In this document: positions 17,398 to 24,681 of the stretch, piece by piece
Layout of the letters: each line of letters begins with the position of its first letter
Numbering within the stretch: the first letter of the stretch is position 1
NCBI GenBank assembly: GCA_902834555.1
Contig: CADFJN010000026.1
Location: 1 to 25,029, forward strand
Source of the DNA: Atopobiaceae bacterium
GTDB taxonomy: Bacteria; Actinomycetota; Coriobacteriia; Coriobacteriales; Atopobiaceae
Length of the DNA stretch: 25,029 nt
Direction: 5' to 3'
Notes under the pieces: model-generated
Databases searched by the model: none
What the model was told of the DNA's origin: nothing
Seen by the model: only the letters and a program-made list of their open reading frames with translations
Translations under genes and position numbers: made by a program

Positions 17398-18309
17398 CTA
17401 GACCGCCAGAGAGCCAATCTGGATGGAAGTCTTGGAGAGCAGCGTGTTGACGTAGGTCGTCCACTCGCTCGACGCCTGGGAGGCCGCAGCGGAGTAGTTG
17501 GAGTACGCCACGTAGTAGGCCTGCTCGGCGGCAGCATAGCTTGCAGAGTCGTTGGAGATGGAGTAGGTCGAGAGAGCCGAGTAGTACGTGCCGTCCGTGC
17601 TCGCCCACGTGTTGTTGGCCGAGTCCCACTCGTCGCCGGCAAGGCCGATGATGTACTGCGCGTAGTCCGCCGAGGTGGTGTCCTCATTGCCGTCAGAGGG
17701 CGCTGTGGGGGCGGTGGGCTGGTCGGGCACCGTGGTGGTGACTACGGAGTCACGGAGCTTCTTGATGACCGCAGCGTCGTGGAGGAGCGACTTGGTGGCA
17801 TCCTCGTCCAGACCGTAGTTGGAGCCGATGGTTGCGTAGTCATCGGTGCCAAGGGTGCTCTGCGCATAGGCGCTCACGTCGTCATCGGTAACGGAGATGC
17901 CCTGCGCGTTGGCCTCCTCAAGCACCACGGCGTTACGCGCGTAGCTAAGAACGTCGTCTGCGGAGGGCACGTTGTACGAGCCGTCATCGTTGGCCTGGTT
18001 CTCAATGGAGCCATTCTGCTCAATGACCTCGCGCGCGGTGATGGCGTGGCTGGAACCGTTATAGGTGTAGGTGGCAATAGTGGAGTCAAGGTCAGACTCG
18101 CTGATGGTCGTGCTGCCGGTTGCCTTGCCCGAGCCGCTGGAGAGCAGGAAGTGGCCACAAAGGACGCCCACGACAAGTGCCACGACGCAGATGGCAATCC
18201 AAATGGGAGTGCCCAGCGAACGCTTCGAACCCTTGGGAGCCTTAGGCGCGCCCGAGGTCTTGGCGGTACCTCCCTTTGCGCTGTTCTTCTCGATGGTACT
18301 GTCTGCCAT
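17398..18309 (-). CDS. Membrane-anchored SurA-N-like protein without PPIase domain
   Basis: 303-residue protein with a basic Lys/Gly/Ala-rich cytoplasmic start (1-33), one membrane span (about 36-56) and an extracytoplasmic part. Residues about 65-190 resemble the N-terminal chaperone region of SurA/PrsA-type foldases (ITAREVIEQNG, SYARNAVVLEEANAQGISVTDDDVSAYA). The parvulin PPIase domain that usually follows is absent: instead come a Pro/Thr linker (VPDQPTAPTAPSD) and a Ser/Ala/Tyr-rich helix region to the end. It probably acts as a chaperone for exported proteins at the membrane surface (inference). ATG at 18309 has AGGTGA at 6 bases; an upstream ATG at 18378 has no good site. Single-gene unit with its own terminator. 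Confidence 0.75.
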   Translation of the reverse strand: MADSTIEKNSAKGGTAKTSGAPKAPKGSKRSLGTPIWIAICVVALVVGVLCGHFLLSSGSGKATGSTTISESDLDSTIATYTYNGSSHAITAREVIEQNGSIENQANDDGSYNVPSADDVLSYARNAVVLEEANAQGISVTDDDVSAYAQSTLGTDDYATIGSNYGLDEDATKSLLHDAAVIKKLRDSVVTTTVPDQPTAPTAPSDGNEDTTSADYAQYIIGLAGDEWDSANNTWASTDGTYYSALSTYSISNDSASYAAAEQAYYVAYSNYSAAASQASSEWTTYVNTLLSKTSIQIGSLAV

Positions 18310-18387
18310 GTGCTCACCTCTCGAATCGGCGCGGGAAGCCCGCGTCATGAGTCTGCTTTTGGTACTCGGCGGATACATACGCTTGGC

Positions 18388-18393
18388 ATTCTA
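18388..18393 (-). promoter_or_regulatory. Possible -10 box for the SurA-N-like gene
   Basis: TAGAAT on the minus strand, about 80 bases upstream of the ATG. No convincing -35 is paired with it. The rest of the 18310-18523 gap shows no other feature, and no clear terminator for the upstream HEAT-like gene. Confidence 0.35.
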
Positions 18394-18523
18394 ACGCAGC
18401 AAGGCCAGCTAGCCGGCTTACCCGCCAACACTCCCCCGTGTCCGCACATGCACACAGCCAACCTTAAAGCAGGCAGCATGCATGCGCAGCGGCTCCATCA
18501 AGGGACACCCCGTGCGAGAAGAC

Positions 18524-19114
18524 CTACTTTACCTTGCCCTTTGCAACCGCAAGGATGTCACCCGAGAACTGCTTGATGTAGCCGTTGCCGCTCTCCGCGT
18601 CAAACTTCACGCGCGAGACAAGCTCCTTGGCCGTCTTCTTGGAGATGTCGCCGCCGGCGAAGGCGAGAAGCCCCTCGAGCATGTCGCGGTACTCGGCATC
18701 GCCGTGGTAGCACTGGATCGCCTCGTCCAGAAGCGGCCAGACCTCGTCGGAGCGCGCGGGAGAGGTGGCCCCCAGGCGGCAGAGGAAGAGGAAGGCTGCC
18801 AGGCGCACCGTCGCGGAGTCGTCGTCGAAGAGCGACGCCTCGGCGCCGTCGAAGGCGGCGCTCACCTGGTCGGCGTACGCATCCGTCATGGTGGAGAGGG
18901 CGTCGAGCACCTCCCAGCGCGTCTGTGCCTCCGGGCGGTCAAGGGCGTCGACCAGCGCGTCAATGTGGCCAGCAAGCAGCGACGGGTCCTTTGCCGCCAC
19001 GGCCGCGATGTCCTGCGACACCTCCTGACGGTGCCTACGGCTCGATGCCGAAAGGCCGTCAACCAGGGCGGCCACGCCCGCCGCGCTCATCGTCTTGTTG
19101 TTCTCCCCTGCCAT
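18524..19114 (-). CDS. HEAT-repeat-like helical protein
   Basis: 196-residue soluble, mostly helical protein with no recognised enzyme motif. Two or three stretches read like HEAT repeats (IDALVDALDRPEAQTRWEVLDALS at about 50-75; SLFDDDSATVRLAAFLFLCRLG at about 95-117), a scaffold for binding proteins or nucleic acid. ATG at 19114 is preferred over TTG at 19120, since GGAG lies 8 bases before it. It follows the NYN gene by 27 bases and appears to be the last gene of the hpf operon. I know similar uncharacterised proteins in Coriobacteriia but no function. Confidence 0.7.
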   Translation of the reverse strand: MAGENNKTMSAAGVAALVDGLSASSRRHRQEVSQDIAAVAAKDPSLLAGHIDALVDALDRPEAQTRWEVLDALSTMTDAYADQVSAAFDGAEASLFDDDSATVRLAAFLFLCRLGATSPARSDEVWPLLDEAIQCYHGDAEYRDMLEGLLAFAGGDISKKTAKELVSRVKFDAESGNGYIKQFSGDILAVAKGKVK

Positions 19115-19141
19115 TGCCAAGTCTCCTCTCTTAACCCCGCA

Positions 19142-19924
19142 CTACTCGTGGAAGCCATCGACCACGACGGTTCCGCTCTTGGGGTCCTGGTGTATGTCGA
19201 TAAAGCCAAGCTTTGCCGCCTCGCGGATAAGCGCCGTGAAGGAACGGTACCCAAACGAGCCTTCCGAGAACTGCGGGCGCTTGCGTCGCATGGTGTCCTT
19301 CAGGCGGCTCGCAAGGATGAACGAGTCGCTCTCGCGCTGCAGAGCGTCGATGGTCTCGAAGAGCAGCTGGTAGCAGGGCTGCTTCTCCTTGGGAACCTTC
19401 TGCGAGAAGTCCGGGATGCCCGCCGAGCGAGTGAGGTCCTCGTAGAAGATGAACTCGTCGCAGACCTCGGCCAGAAGCGAGCTGGTGGACTCCTTCATGC
19501 CCACCCCGATGACCGTCTTCCCAAACTCCTTGAGCTTGGAGACGAGCGGCGAGAAGTCCGAGTCACCGGAGAGAATCGCGAAGGTGTCAATGTGGTCCTT
19601 GGTGAGGCACATCTCCACGGCGTCCACGGCCAAGCGGATGTCGGCGGAGTTCTTGCCGGTGTAGGCGCGGTCCGGGATCTCGATGAGCTCGATGCCCAGC
19701 TCGTGCAGGGGCGTGACGGCCGTGTCGAAGCGCTGCCAGTCGCAATAGGCACGCTTTGCCGTGATGCGGCCCTTGTCGACCAGACGCTCCAGGATGAGCT
19801 TGACGTCGGGCGCAGGACCCGGCTCCTGGTGGCCGTTCCGCTTGCGCTTTCCGGTGCCCAGCGCAAGGTTCTCGTAGTCTATGAACACCGCAATGGAGCT
19901 CTGCGGCATGTCGGTGGTTGCCAT
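19142..19924 (-). CDS. NYN-domain protein with OST-HTH/LOTUS-like C-terminus
   Basis: 260-residue protein. Residues 10-165 form a NYN (PIN-like, DUF88/LabA) ribonuclease domain: FIDYEN (Asp16), NSADIRLAVD (Asp95) and LSGDSDFSPLV (Asp121, Asp123) give the acidic metal-binding site, so nuclease activity is plausible. Residues about 183-256 resemble an OST-HTH/LOTUS RNA-binding domain (LFETIDALQRES...SFTALIREAAKLGFIDI). This pairing is widespread in bacteria but poorly understood, and is taken to act on RNA. The upstream gene's TAG stop directly abuts this ATG, so translation is coupled. Sharing an operon with hpf hints at a role in RNA or ribosome control during slow growth (inference). Confidence 0.85.
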   Translation of the reverse strand: MATTDMPQSSIAVFIDYENLALGTGKRKRNGHQEPGPAPDVKLILERLVDKGRITAKRAYCDWQRFDTAVTPLHELGIELIEIPDRAYTGKNSADIRLAVDAVEMCLTKDHIDTFAILSGDSDFSPLVSKLKEFGKTVIGVGMKESTSSLLAEVCDEFIFYEDLTRSAGIPDFSQKVPKEKQPCYQLLFETIDALQRESDSFILASRLKDTMRRKRPQFSEGSFGYRSFTALIREAAKLGFIDIHQDPKSGTVVVDGFHE

Positions 19925-20404
19925 CTAGTGCCTGGTTCCCTTCTCGACGTTGGCGCCGGTCTCGGCGTTTGGGGCTTCTGCCTGGACGCTCATGAACTCC
20001 GGCTCGGGCTTGCCCTCCTTGCGCGCCTTGCGCACTGCACGCCTGCGGGCCTTATCGGCCTCGGTGTGGTTGGCCTGGTCCTTGTTCACGTTGAAGTACT
20101 TGTCGGCAAACTTCCAGGGGCCAACGGACTCGCCAAAGCCAATCTTTGCCCCGGCAAGCGCGCCGGCCATGAGCCCAAGGACCAAGCCGGCAAGCGTGAG
20201 CAGCTGGGCGGCCCACACCACGGCAGAGACAGCGACGCCAACCACGATTATCTTGAGGTTGGCGATGTGGAAGTCGCGCTTCTCGACGCACTTCTTGCCC
20301 ATCTCCTCACCCACGTGCTCGCCGATGACAAGGCCAAAGGCAAAGAGCATGATCACGAAGATGGCAACAGCGAAGCTGCCTATGCCGAGCCTGCTCTCGT
20401 CCAT
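19925..20404 (-). CDS. Small conserved membrane protein
   Basis: 159-residue protein with three hydrophobic segments (about 9-28, 50-66 and 68-90) and a long charged cytoplasmic-type tail (about 95-159) rich in Lys, Arg and Glu (KARRRAVRKARKEGK). A GxxxG-type small-residue pattern (GLVLGLMAGALAGAKIG) in the third segment would suit helix packing. No family recognised. It begins 6 bases after the dehydrogenase stop and ends directly at the NYN start, so it is part of the same transcript. Confidence 0.7.
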   Translation of the reverse strand: MDESRLGIGSFAVAIFVIMLFAFGLVIGEHVGEEMGKKCVEKRDFHIANLKIIVVGVAVSAVVWAAQLLTLAGLVLGLMAGALAGAKIGFGESVGPWKFADKYFNVNKDQANHTEADKARRRAVRKARKEGKPEPEFMSVQAEAPNAETGANVEKGTRH

Positions 20405-20410
20405 GCGGGG

Positions 20411-21508
20411 CTACTCCCCGTCTCCGTGGTGGTGGCAGCAGTGGCCGTCCTCGTGGTGGTGGCCGCCGCAGCAGCCGTCGCCACCATGGCCCTCCCCGTG
20501 GCCGCCGCAGCAGCCGTCGCCACCATGGCCACCGCAGCAATGGCCGTCCTTGTCGTCCTTCTCGTCCTCGTTGGCAAGGTCCTCCACGTCGAGCTTGGAC
20601 CAGTCGAGGCCGGCCGCCGTGCAGGTGGCCTCGTCCTGGTAGAGAAGGCTAATTGCCTGGGTCCCCAGGCGCGCGCCGCCAATCTGGTACAGCATGTCGT
20701 AGAGGGTGTAGGCCGTGTCGGCGCCGGGAAGCGTGATATCTGTGTCCTCCGCCTGTGCGAGCGCCAGTCCCAGGTCCTTGCGCAGGTGCTCCACAAGGAA
20801 GCCCGGCTTGTAGTCTCCGTTGAGTGACTTGGGCGCCAGGCGCTCCATGGCTACCGAGCCGCCCATACCATGACTCACCATGTCGAGCGTCTGGGCAACG
20901 TCGAGGCCGCCCTGCTCGGCGAGGGCCATGGCGTCTGCGTAGCCCACCATGCACGCGGCAAGCGAGACCTGGTTGCAGAGCTTGGCCGTCTGGCCCTTGC
21001 CGGCACCGCCCATGTAGTAGATCTTGTCCGAGAAGGTCTGGAGCAGGGACAGCACAGAGGCGGCGTAGCTCTCTTTGGCACCCACGATGAGCGTGAGCGT
21101 GCCCGCCTTGGCACCGGTGTCGCCGCCGGTCACGGGGCAGTCGAAGGCATGCTTGTCCTCGACCTCGCAGGCGTCGTGGATGTCCTTGGCGAGCTGTGCC
21201 GAGGAGGTCGTGAGGTCAACCAGGTAGGCACCCTTCTTTGCGGCGCGCACCAGCCCGTCCGTCGAGAGGTAGACGTCCTCGACGTCCGCGGGGTAGCCGA
21301 GCATGGTAAAGACGACGTCCGCGTTTGCGGCTGCCTGGGCAGGGGTGTCCGCCCAGTGCGCACCTTTGGCGAGAAGCCCCTCGGCCTTCGACTTGGTGCG
21401 GTTGTTCACCGTGAGGTCGTAGCCGGCATCCAGGATGTGGCCGGCGATAGGAGCACCCATGATGCCGGTGCCGATGAAGGCAACCTTTGTCCTGTGGGTT
21501 GTGGGCAT
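20411..21508 (-). CDS. Beta-hydroxyacid dehydrogenase with Cys/His-rich tail
   Basis: 365-residue NAD(P)-dependent dehydrogenase of the 3-hydroxyisobutyrate/tartronate-semialdehyde reductase family. The Rossmann motif FIGTGIMG (residues 11-18), the substrate motif DCPVTGGDTGAKAGTL (about 123-138) and the catalytic Lys176 in GKGQTAKLCNQ are all present, and the core is complete by about residue 310. An extra tail (321-365) follows, with 11 His and 8 Cys in 45 residues, arranged as repeated DGCCGGH-type units, typical of a metal (nickel, zinc or copper) store or sensor. ATG at 21508 has AAAGGA 8 bases upstream; the longer frame to 21625 runs into degV. True substrate unknown. Confidence 0.88.
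   Translation of the reverse strand: MPTTHRTKVAFIGTGIMGAPIAGHILDAGYDLTVNNRTKSKAEGLLAKGAHWADTPAQAAANADVVFTMLGYPADVEDVYLSTDGLVRAAKKGAYLVDLTTSSAQLAKDIHDACEVEDKHAFDCPVTGGDTGAKAGTLTLIVGAKESYAASVLSLLQTFSDKIYYMGGAGKGQTAKLCNQVSLAACMVGYADAMALAEQGGLDVAQTLDMVSHGMGGSVAMERLAPKSLNGDYKPGFLVEHLRKDLGLALAQAEDTDITLPGADTAYTLYDMLYQIGGARLGTQAISLLYQDEATCTAAGLDWSKLDVEDLANEDEKDDKDGHCCGGHGGDGCCGGHGEGHGGDGCCGGHHHEDGHCCHHHGDGE
20459..20530. repeat. 33-bp direct repeat coding the metal-binding tail
   Basis: An identical 33-base segment occurs at 20459-20491 and 20498-20530, giving a 39-base (13-codon) period. It keeps the reading frame, so it lengthens the Cys/His-rich tail by a whole unit. Such a repeat can expand or contract by slippage or recombination. 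Confidence 0.9.
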
Positions 21509-21584
21509 ATGCTTGGTCCTTTCATGTGAGGGAGGCCGCCCCGGGGCATGCGTGCCCGCAGGACGGCCCGGTTGCGTACCGAGG

Positions 21585-22679
21585 CTAGGATTGCACACCC
21601 GGGGTCCCGGGCGCGTCTTGGGCATCGCCGCCGCTGCTCGCGCGCCCCCGCACGCGCTTGGCGATGCGGTCGGTGAGCGAGAGCTTCTCGCGGCGGTCTG
21701 TGCCCCAGAAAACCAGGGCTACCATGCCCGGTCCCACGTGGGTTCCCAGGATGGGCGAGACCGAGGAGCGGATGACGGTGACGTCCTCGCAGCCCCTCTC
21801 CTTGCGGATCTCGTGCTCGAGCCAGTCCGCGTCCTTCTCGGCGTCGGTCGAGACGATGGCAAGCGGGAGCGAGGGGTCATGCGCGTAGTTGTCGCGGAAG
21901 TCCTGGATGATGGCCCGCAGCGCCTTCTTGCGGCCGCGGCACATGCCTCGCAGCGTGAGGGCACCGTTGAGGTCGTAGGAGAGCTCGGGCTTGATGTCGA
22001 GCTTGCCGCCCACGTTGGCCGCGGCGGGCGGGATGCGGCCGCCCGCGGCAAGCGCATCAAAGCTGTCAAGCGTGAAGTAGCCGTGGATGAAGAAGCGCGC
22101 GTCCGAGGCCCAGTCGTAGAGCTCGCGCGCCGTGAGGCCGTTCGACGCCTGGCGCACGACCTCGATGGCGAGAAGCTCGCCTGCCGCGGAGTCGCAGCGG
22201 TTGTCAAGGACGTAGATCTCGGTCCCAGGATGCTTCTCGCGGAGCATGTCCGCCGCCTGGCGCGCCGCGTTGATGGAGGACGAGAGGCCCTCGGAGAGCC
22301 CCATGTAGATGATGGGCAGGCCCTCCTCGGCAGCCCTCTCGAAGATCTCGAGGTAGCGGCCGGGCGTCACCGCGCTGGTGGTGTAGTGGGTCTCGGGGTG
22401 CTTGCGCATGTTCTCGTAGAACTCGTGCGGGTCCTGGGTCTTCCACATGTCATCCACGTGCTCCACGCCGTTGGAGTCCACGTAGGTAAAGGGGATGACC
22501 TCGACGCCGAGCTGCTCCGCCACGCCGGGAGCGTAGTCGGAGGTTGAGTCGACGATGATCGTAACGTTGCGCCTCTGATGGTAGCGCCGGCCGACGCCTG
22601 CGACGTCGGCCGGCGCCTGTGACGATTGGGGAGCTTCCTCCTGGGCGCTTATGGTCTTCTGGTCTATCTCTTCTGCCAT
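21585..22679 (-). CDS. DegV family fatty-acid-binding protein
   Basis: 364-residue DegV-family protein. These proteins bind a fatty acid and, as FakB, present it to the kinase FakA. The family core begins at about residue 38 (VTIIVDSTSDYAPGVAEQLGVEVIPF), continues with HYTTSAVTPGRYLEIF, GLSEGLSSSINAAR and AAGGRIPP, and ends near residue 335. It has an unusual acidic N-terminal extension of about 37 residues and a Gly/Asp/Pro tail. No other start fits: there is no ATG, GTG or TTG in frame near the core, so the ATG at 22679 is used, with only a weak GGGAAAG site. It lies 18 bases after hpf. No fakA gene is in the window. Confidence 0.88.
   Translation of the reverse strand: MAEEIDQKTISAQEEAPQSSQAPADVAGVGRRYHQRRNVTIIVDSTSDYAPGVAEQLGVEVIPFTYVDSNGVEHVDDMWKTQDPHEFYENMRKHPETHYTTSAVTPGRYLEIFERAAEEGLPIIYMGLSEGLSSSINAARQAADMLREKHPGTEIYVLDNRCDSAAGELLAIEVVRQASNGLTARELYDWASDARFFIHGYFTLDSFDALAAGGRIPPAAANVGGKLDIKPELSYDLNGALTLRGMCRGRKKALRAIIQDFRDNYAHDPSLPLAIVSTDAEKDADWLEHEIRKERGCEDVTVIRSSVSPILGTHVGPGMVALVFWGTDRREKLSLTDRIAKRVRGRASSGGDAQDAPGTPGVQS
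22584..22616 (-). other. 13-bp GC-only hairpin inside the degV 5' coding region
   Basis: Perfect inverted repeat, GCGCCGGCCGACG (22584-22596) and its complement (22604-22616), with a 7-base loop. It lies 63-96 bases after the degV start codon, in the part that encodes the non-conserved N-terminal extension. In mRNA it would be very stable and could slow translation, mark an RNA end or separate hpf from downstream expression (inference). Confidence 0.6.
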
Positions 22680-22697
22680 TCGCTCAGTCTTTCCCGC

Positions 22698-23288
22698 TTA
22701 CGCGTCCGGGTTTTCCTCGACCTTGGGCTTGATGATGCCGTAGCCGCCATTCTTCCTATGGTAAATGACGTTGACGAGGCCGGTGGTGGCGTTTGTGAAC
22801 ACATAGAAATCATGGCCGAGAAGGTCGGTCTGGACGAGGGCCTCCTCCTCGCTCATGGGCGTGAGCTCGACGTACTTCTCGCGCACGAGCTGGTCGTCTT
22901 CCTCCTCCGGCGCAGGCGTAATGAGGTTGGCAAGCTCGTCTGCACTGGGGACGGGCGCCGGCGGCACCTGGGAGCGCTGGCGACGGTCGATGACGCGGGT
23001 CTTGTACTTGCGCAGCTGGCGAGTGACCTTGTCGGACGCCTCGTCGATGGCGGCGTACATGTCATCGGCGCTGGCGACAACGCGCACCACGTTCTTGCGC
23101 ACGAAGACCGTGACCTCGCAGGTCTTGCGATCAGGGTTCGAGGGGTTCTTGTCAACGCGAAGCACGACGTCGCAGCTCATGGGAGAGATGTCGAATACCT
23201 TGAGGGCGTCCCCTATTTTCTCGTTGACTCGGTCACGCAGCGCGTCGGAAACGGTGACCTTGCGACCCGAGATCTTGATGTCAACCAT
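22698..23288 (-). CDS. hpf: Long-form ribosome hibernation promoting factor
   Basis: 196-residue long HPF (also called RaiA/YfiA type). Residues 1-100 form the ribosome-binding domain (VDIKISGRKVTVSDALRDRV, CDVVLRVDKNPSNPDRKTCEV, DDMYAAIDEASDKVTRQLRKYK). A Pro/Glu linker follows and then the C-terminal dimerisation domain (about 137-190: VREKYVELTPMSEEEALVQ, DFYVFTNATTGLVNVIYHRK), which pairs two 70S ribosomes into inactive 100S particles. ATG at 23288 has GGAGG 7 bases upstream. The probable promoter lies 550 bases upstream, before a structured RNA, giving an unusually long leader. It leads a six-gene minus-strand cluster. Confidence 0.95.
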   Translation of the reverse strand: MVDIKISGRKVTVSDALRDRVNEKIGDALKVFDISPMSCDVVLRVDKNPSNPDRKTCEVTVFVRKNVVRVVASADDMYAAIDEASDKVTRQLRKYKTRVIDRRQRSQVPPAPVPSADELANLITPAPEEEDDQLVREKYVELTPMSEEEALVQTDLLGHDFYVFTNATTGLVNVIYHRKNGGYGIIKPKVEENPDA

Positions 23289-23450
23289 GCGTGCCTCCAA
23301 TCGATTGCCCTGCCATTCCCGCGCAAGCACCGACGCGAGTCTGGCCGTACTTGGTTGGTACCCAAAGCGGCCGCGTGTTACGCGTGAGGGCGGCAGGCGC
23401 GTAGATATGGGCAGTGGGCGCGAGGAGAACGCTGGTGTCGCGGCGGAGGA

Positions 23451-23569
23451 CGGCACCGGAGAGTTCAAGGTGCCGCCACACATTCATACACGAATGTGTG
23501 GCGCGCGCTGGTCGATACAGATTTGGAATGCGAATGTGTATCGGCCAGGAGCACGCAGCCCCTGGCCGA
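23451..23569 (-). other. Cluster of hairpins between the upstream RNA and hpf
   Basis: Four perfect inverted repeats crowd this stretch: 23452-23457/23469-23474 (6 bp), 23474-23485/23492-23503 (12 bp, CGCCACACATTC, 6-base loop), 23513-23519/23537-23543 (7 bp) and 23541-23549/23561-23569 (9 bp, TCGGCCAGG). The third and fourth overlap at 23541-23543 and compete for those bases. None is followed by T-runs. They may form the 3' part of the RNA upstream or control read-through into hpf. Nothing was recognised at 23289-23450 apart from the hpf ribosome binding site. Confidence 0.55.
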
Positions 23570-23574
23570 GAGCA

Positions 23575-23835
23575 GCGTTCCACCCAGCTGACCTGGTATT
23601 CGACCCCACACTCGCGCACTGGGGCCTCCGCTTTGGGGCTACACGGCCCCTCACTCGCAGCCCTCTCGCCCGCGAGGCCGTATGCCTCTTGTCTAACGGG
23701 CGGTGCGACTTACCTCTAGGACGAGCCGTGCTCGTCGCGAGGCGCACCCCACGACTTACGTGGATCCTTTTGGCCTCGTCTGCCATGAACTAGGGCGCAC
23801 GCATGCGCCCGCAACCACAGACCTGGGTGGAACGC
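23575..23835 (-). ncRNA. Candidate raiA structured RNA upstream of hpf
   Basis: About 261 bases whose two ends pair perfectly: GCGTTCCACCCAG at 23575-23587 is the complement of 23823-23835. On the minus strand the 5' arm begins exactly where transcription should start from the TATAAT box at 23846-23841, so the transcript's own first bases close the structure, as in large structured ncRNAs. The interior is GC-rich with many short complementary stretches and no supported gene. Position directly upstream of hpf (= raiA) matches the raiA RNA family of Firmicutes and Actinobacteria. I could not check the family's conserved bases from memory. SRP, tmRNA and RNase P signatures were looked for and not found. 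Confidence 0.65.
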
Positions 23836-23840
23836 AGGAG

Positions 23841-23849
23841 ATTATAGCA
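23841..23849 (-). promoter_or_regulatory. Extended -10 promoter of the hpf-leader RNA
   Basis: Perfect TATAAT (23846-23841, minus strand) preceded by TGC, which makes an extended -10 element (TGCTATAAT). No good -35 is seen, as is usual with extended -10 promoters. Predicted start is at about 23835, the first base of the 13-bp terminal stem. This is the strongest -10 in the window and probably drives the whole hpf cluster. Confidence 0.75.
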
Positions 23850-23922
23850 GGTAGCAGGTAAAAGCCAGCGGCGGCGCAGCCGGCAGGCCCTAAGATAACC
23901 GACAGATCGTGCCAAGGCAGCC

Positions 23923-24681
23923 TCACCACACGCGGGCAAGGGCGCATGCCGTAACCGACGTCGCCCCGCGCGCGAGAAGCGCCCTCGTCGCCTCGCGCAC
24001 AGACGCCCCAGTAGTGATTACATCGTCGAGAAGCAGCAGGTCAAGACCTGAGACGTCGTCACACACCGAGATGGTGCCCGCGAGGTTGGCCGCACGTTCC
24101 TCTCGCCCCAGGGTGCGCTGGTCACGCGAGTATGGACGAACAAGGACATCTGCCAGGGAAAGCCCCTCCTCGCGACAGAGCGCACGGGAGACAAGCTCCA
24201 TGTGGTCAAAGCCCCGCCGCGCAAAAGCCGCCGAGGTCGCGGGCACAAAGCACACGGCATCAATGGCATGCGGGTCAAAACGCGCACGGCCGTCATGCGC
24301 TGGCCAGATGGAGGACTCGTCCAGCGCCGTTGCCATGGAAGCGGCAATAACGGGAGCCAACCGCAGCTCGTGGGCGTCCTTCAGGCACGAGACCATGCGG
24401 GCGGCGGTGCCGGAAAAGCCCAACGCGCAGATGGTAGCGCGCGTCTCCCAGTCGTGTGTGCACTCGGTGCAGGTGAGATAGCCAAACGGGGCACCACAGT
24501 CGGGGCACGCCCAGCGCTGGGCTATCCAGGGGAGACCTTCTCGGCACTCCTCGCAGACAAGCTCGCCTGGCATCTCGCAGGAAACACAGCGCGTTGGCCA
24601 CAAGAGCTCGGCGGCGCCAGAAGCGAGAAGCGAGGCACCGGCAGAGAGGCGGAGCAGCGCACCGCTAGCGTCAATCGGCAT
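23923..24681 (-). CDS. comF: ComF-family phosphoribosyltransferase-like protein
   Basis: 252-residue ComF-family protein. Four CxxC pairs at the N-terminus (Cys32/35, 43/46, 59/62, 71/74) form the zinc-ribbon region, followed by a phosphoribosyltransferase fold whose PRPP loop is clear (LLLLDDVITTGAS, about 215-227). ComF takes part in DNA uptake during natural transformation, with ComFA, though many non-competent bacteria keep a homologue; no other competence gene is in this window. ATG at 24681 is preferred: it has GGGGGT 5 bases before it and starts just ahead of the conserved part, while the longer frame from 24804 adds 41 residues of no family resemblance. The ribosome site is inside a perfect hairpin. 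Confidence 0.88.
   Translation of the reverse strand: MPIDASGALLRLSAGASLLASGAAELLWPTRCVSCEMPGELVCEECREGLPWIAQRWACPDCGAPFGYLTCTECTHDWETRATICALGFSGTAARMVSCLKDAHELRLAPVIAASMATALDESSIWPAHDGRARFDPHAIDAVCFVPATSAAFARRGFDHMELVSRALCREEGLSLADVLVRPYSRDQRTLGREERAANLAGTISVCDDVSGLDLLLLDDVITTGASVREATRALLARGATSVTACALARVW

Noticed and set aside
19925..20404. Holin-like identity for the small membrane protein
   Set aside because: The size is a loose match only; the long basic tail and operon context with hpf and NYN genes give no support for a phage function.
18482..20827. 781-codon open frame on the plus strand
   Set aside because: Antisense to the HEAT-like, NYN, membrane and dehydrogenase genes, all of which have motifs, start sites and tight operon spacing.
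23575..23587. Resemblance of GGGTGGAAC to the T-box antiterminator motif
   Set aside because: The match is partial, there is no specifier stem or terminator, and hpf is not an expected T-box target.
23484..23786. 100-codon minus-strand frame within the hpf leader
   Set aside because: Arg-rich translation without motif or ribosome site; the region is better explained as structured RNA.
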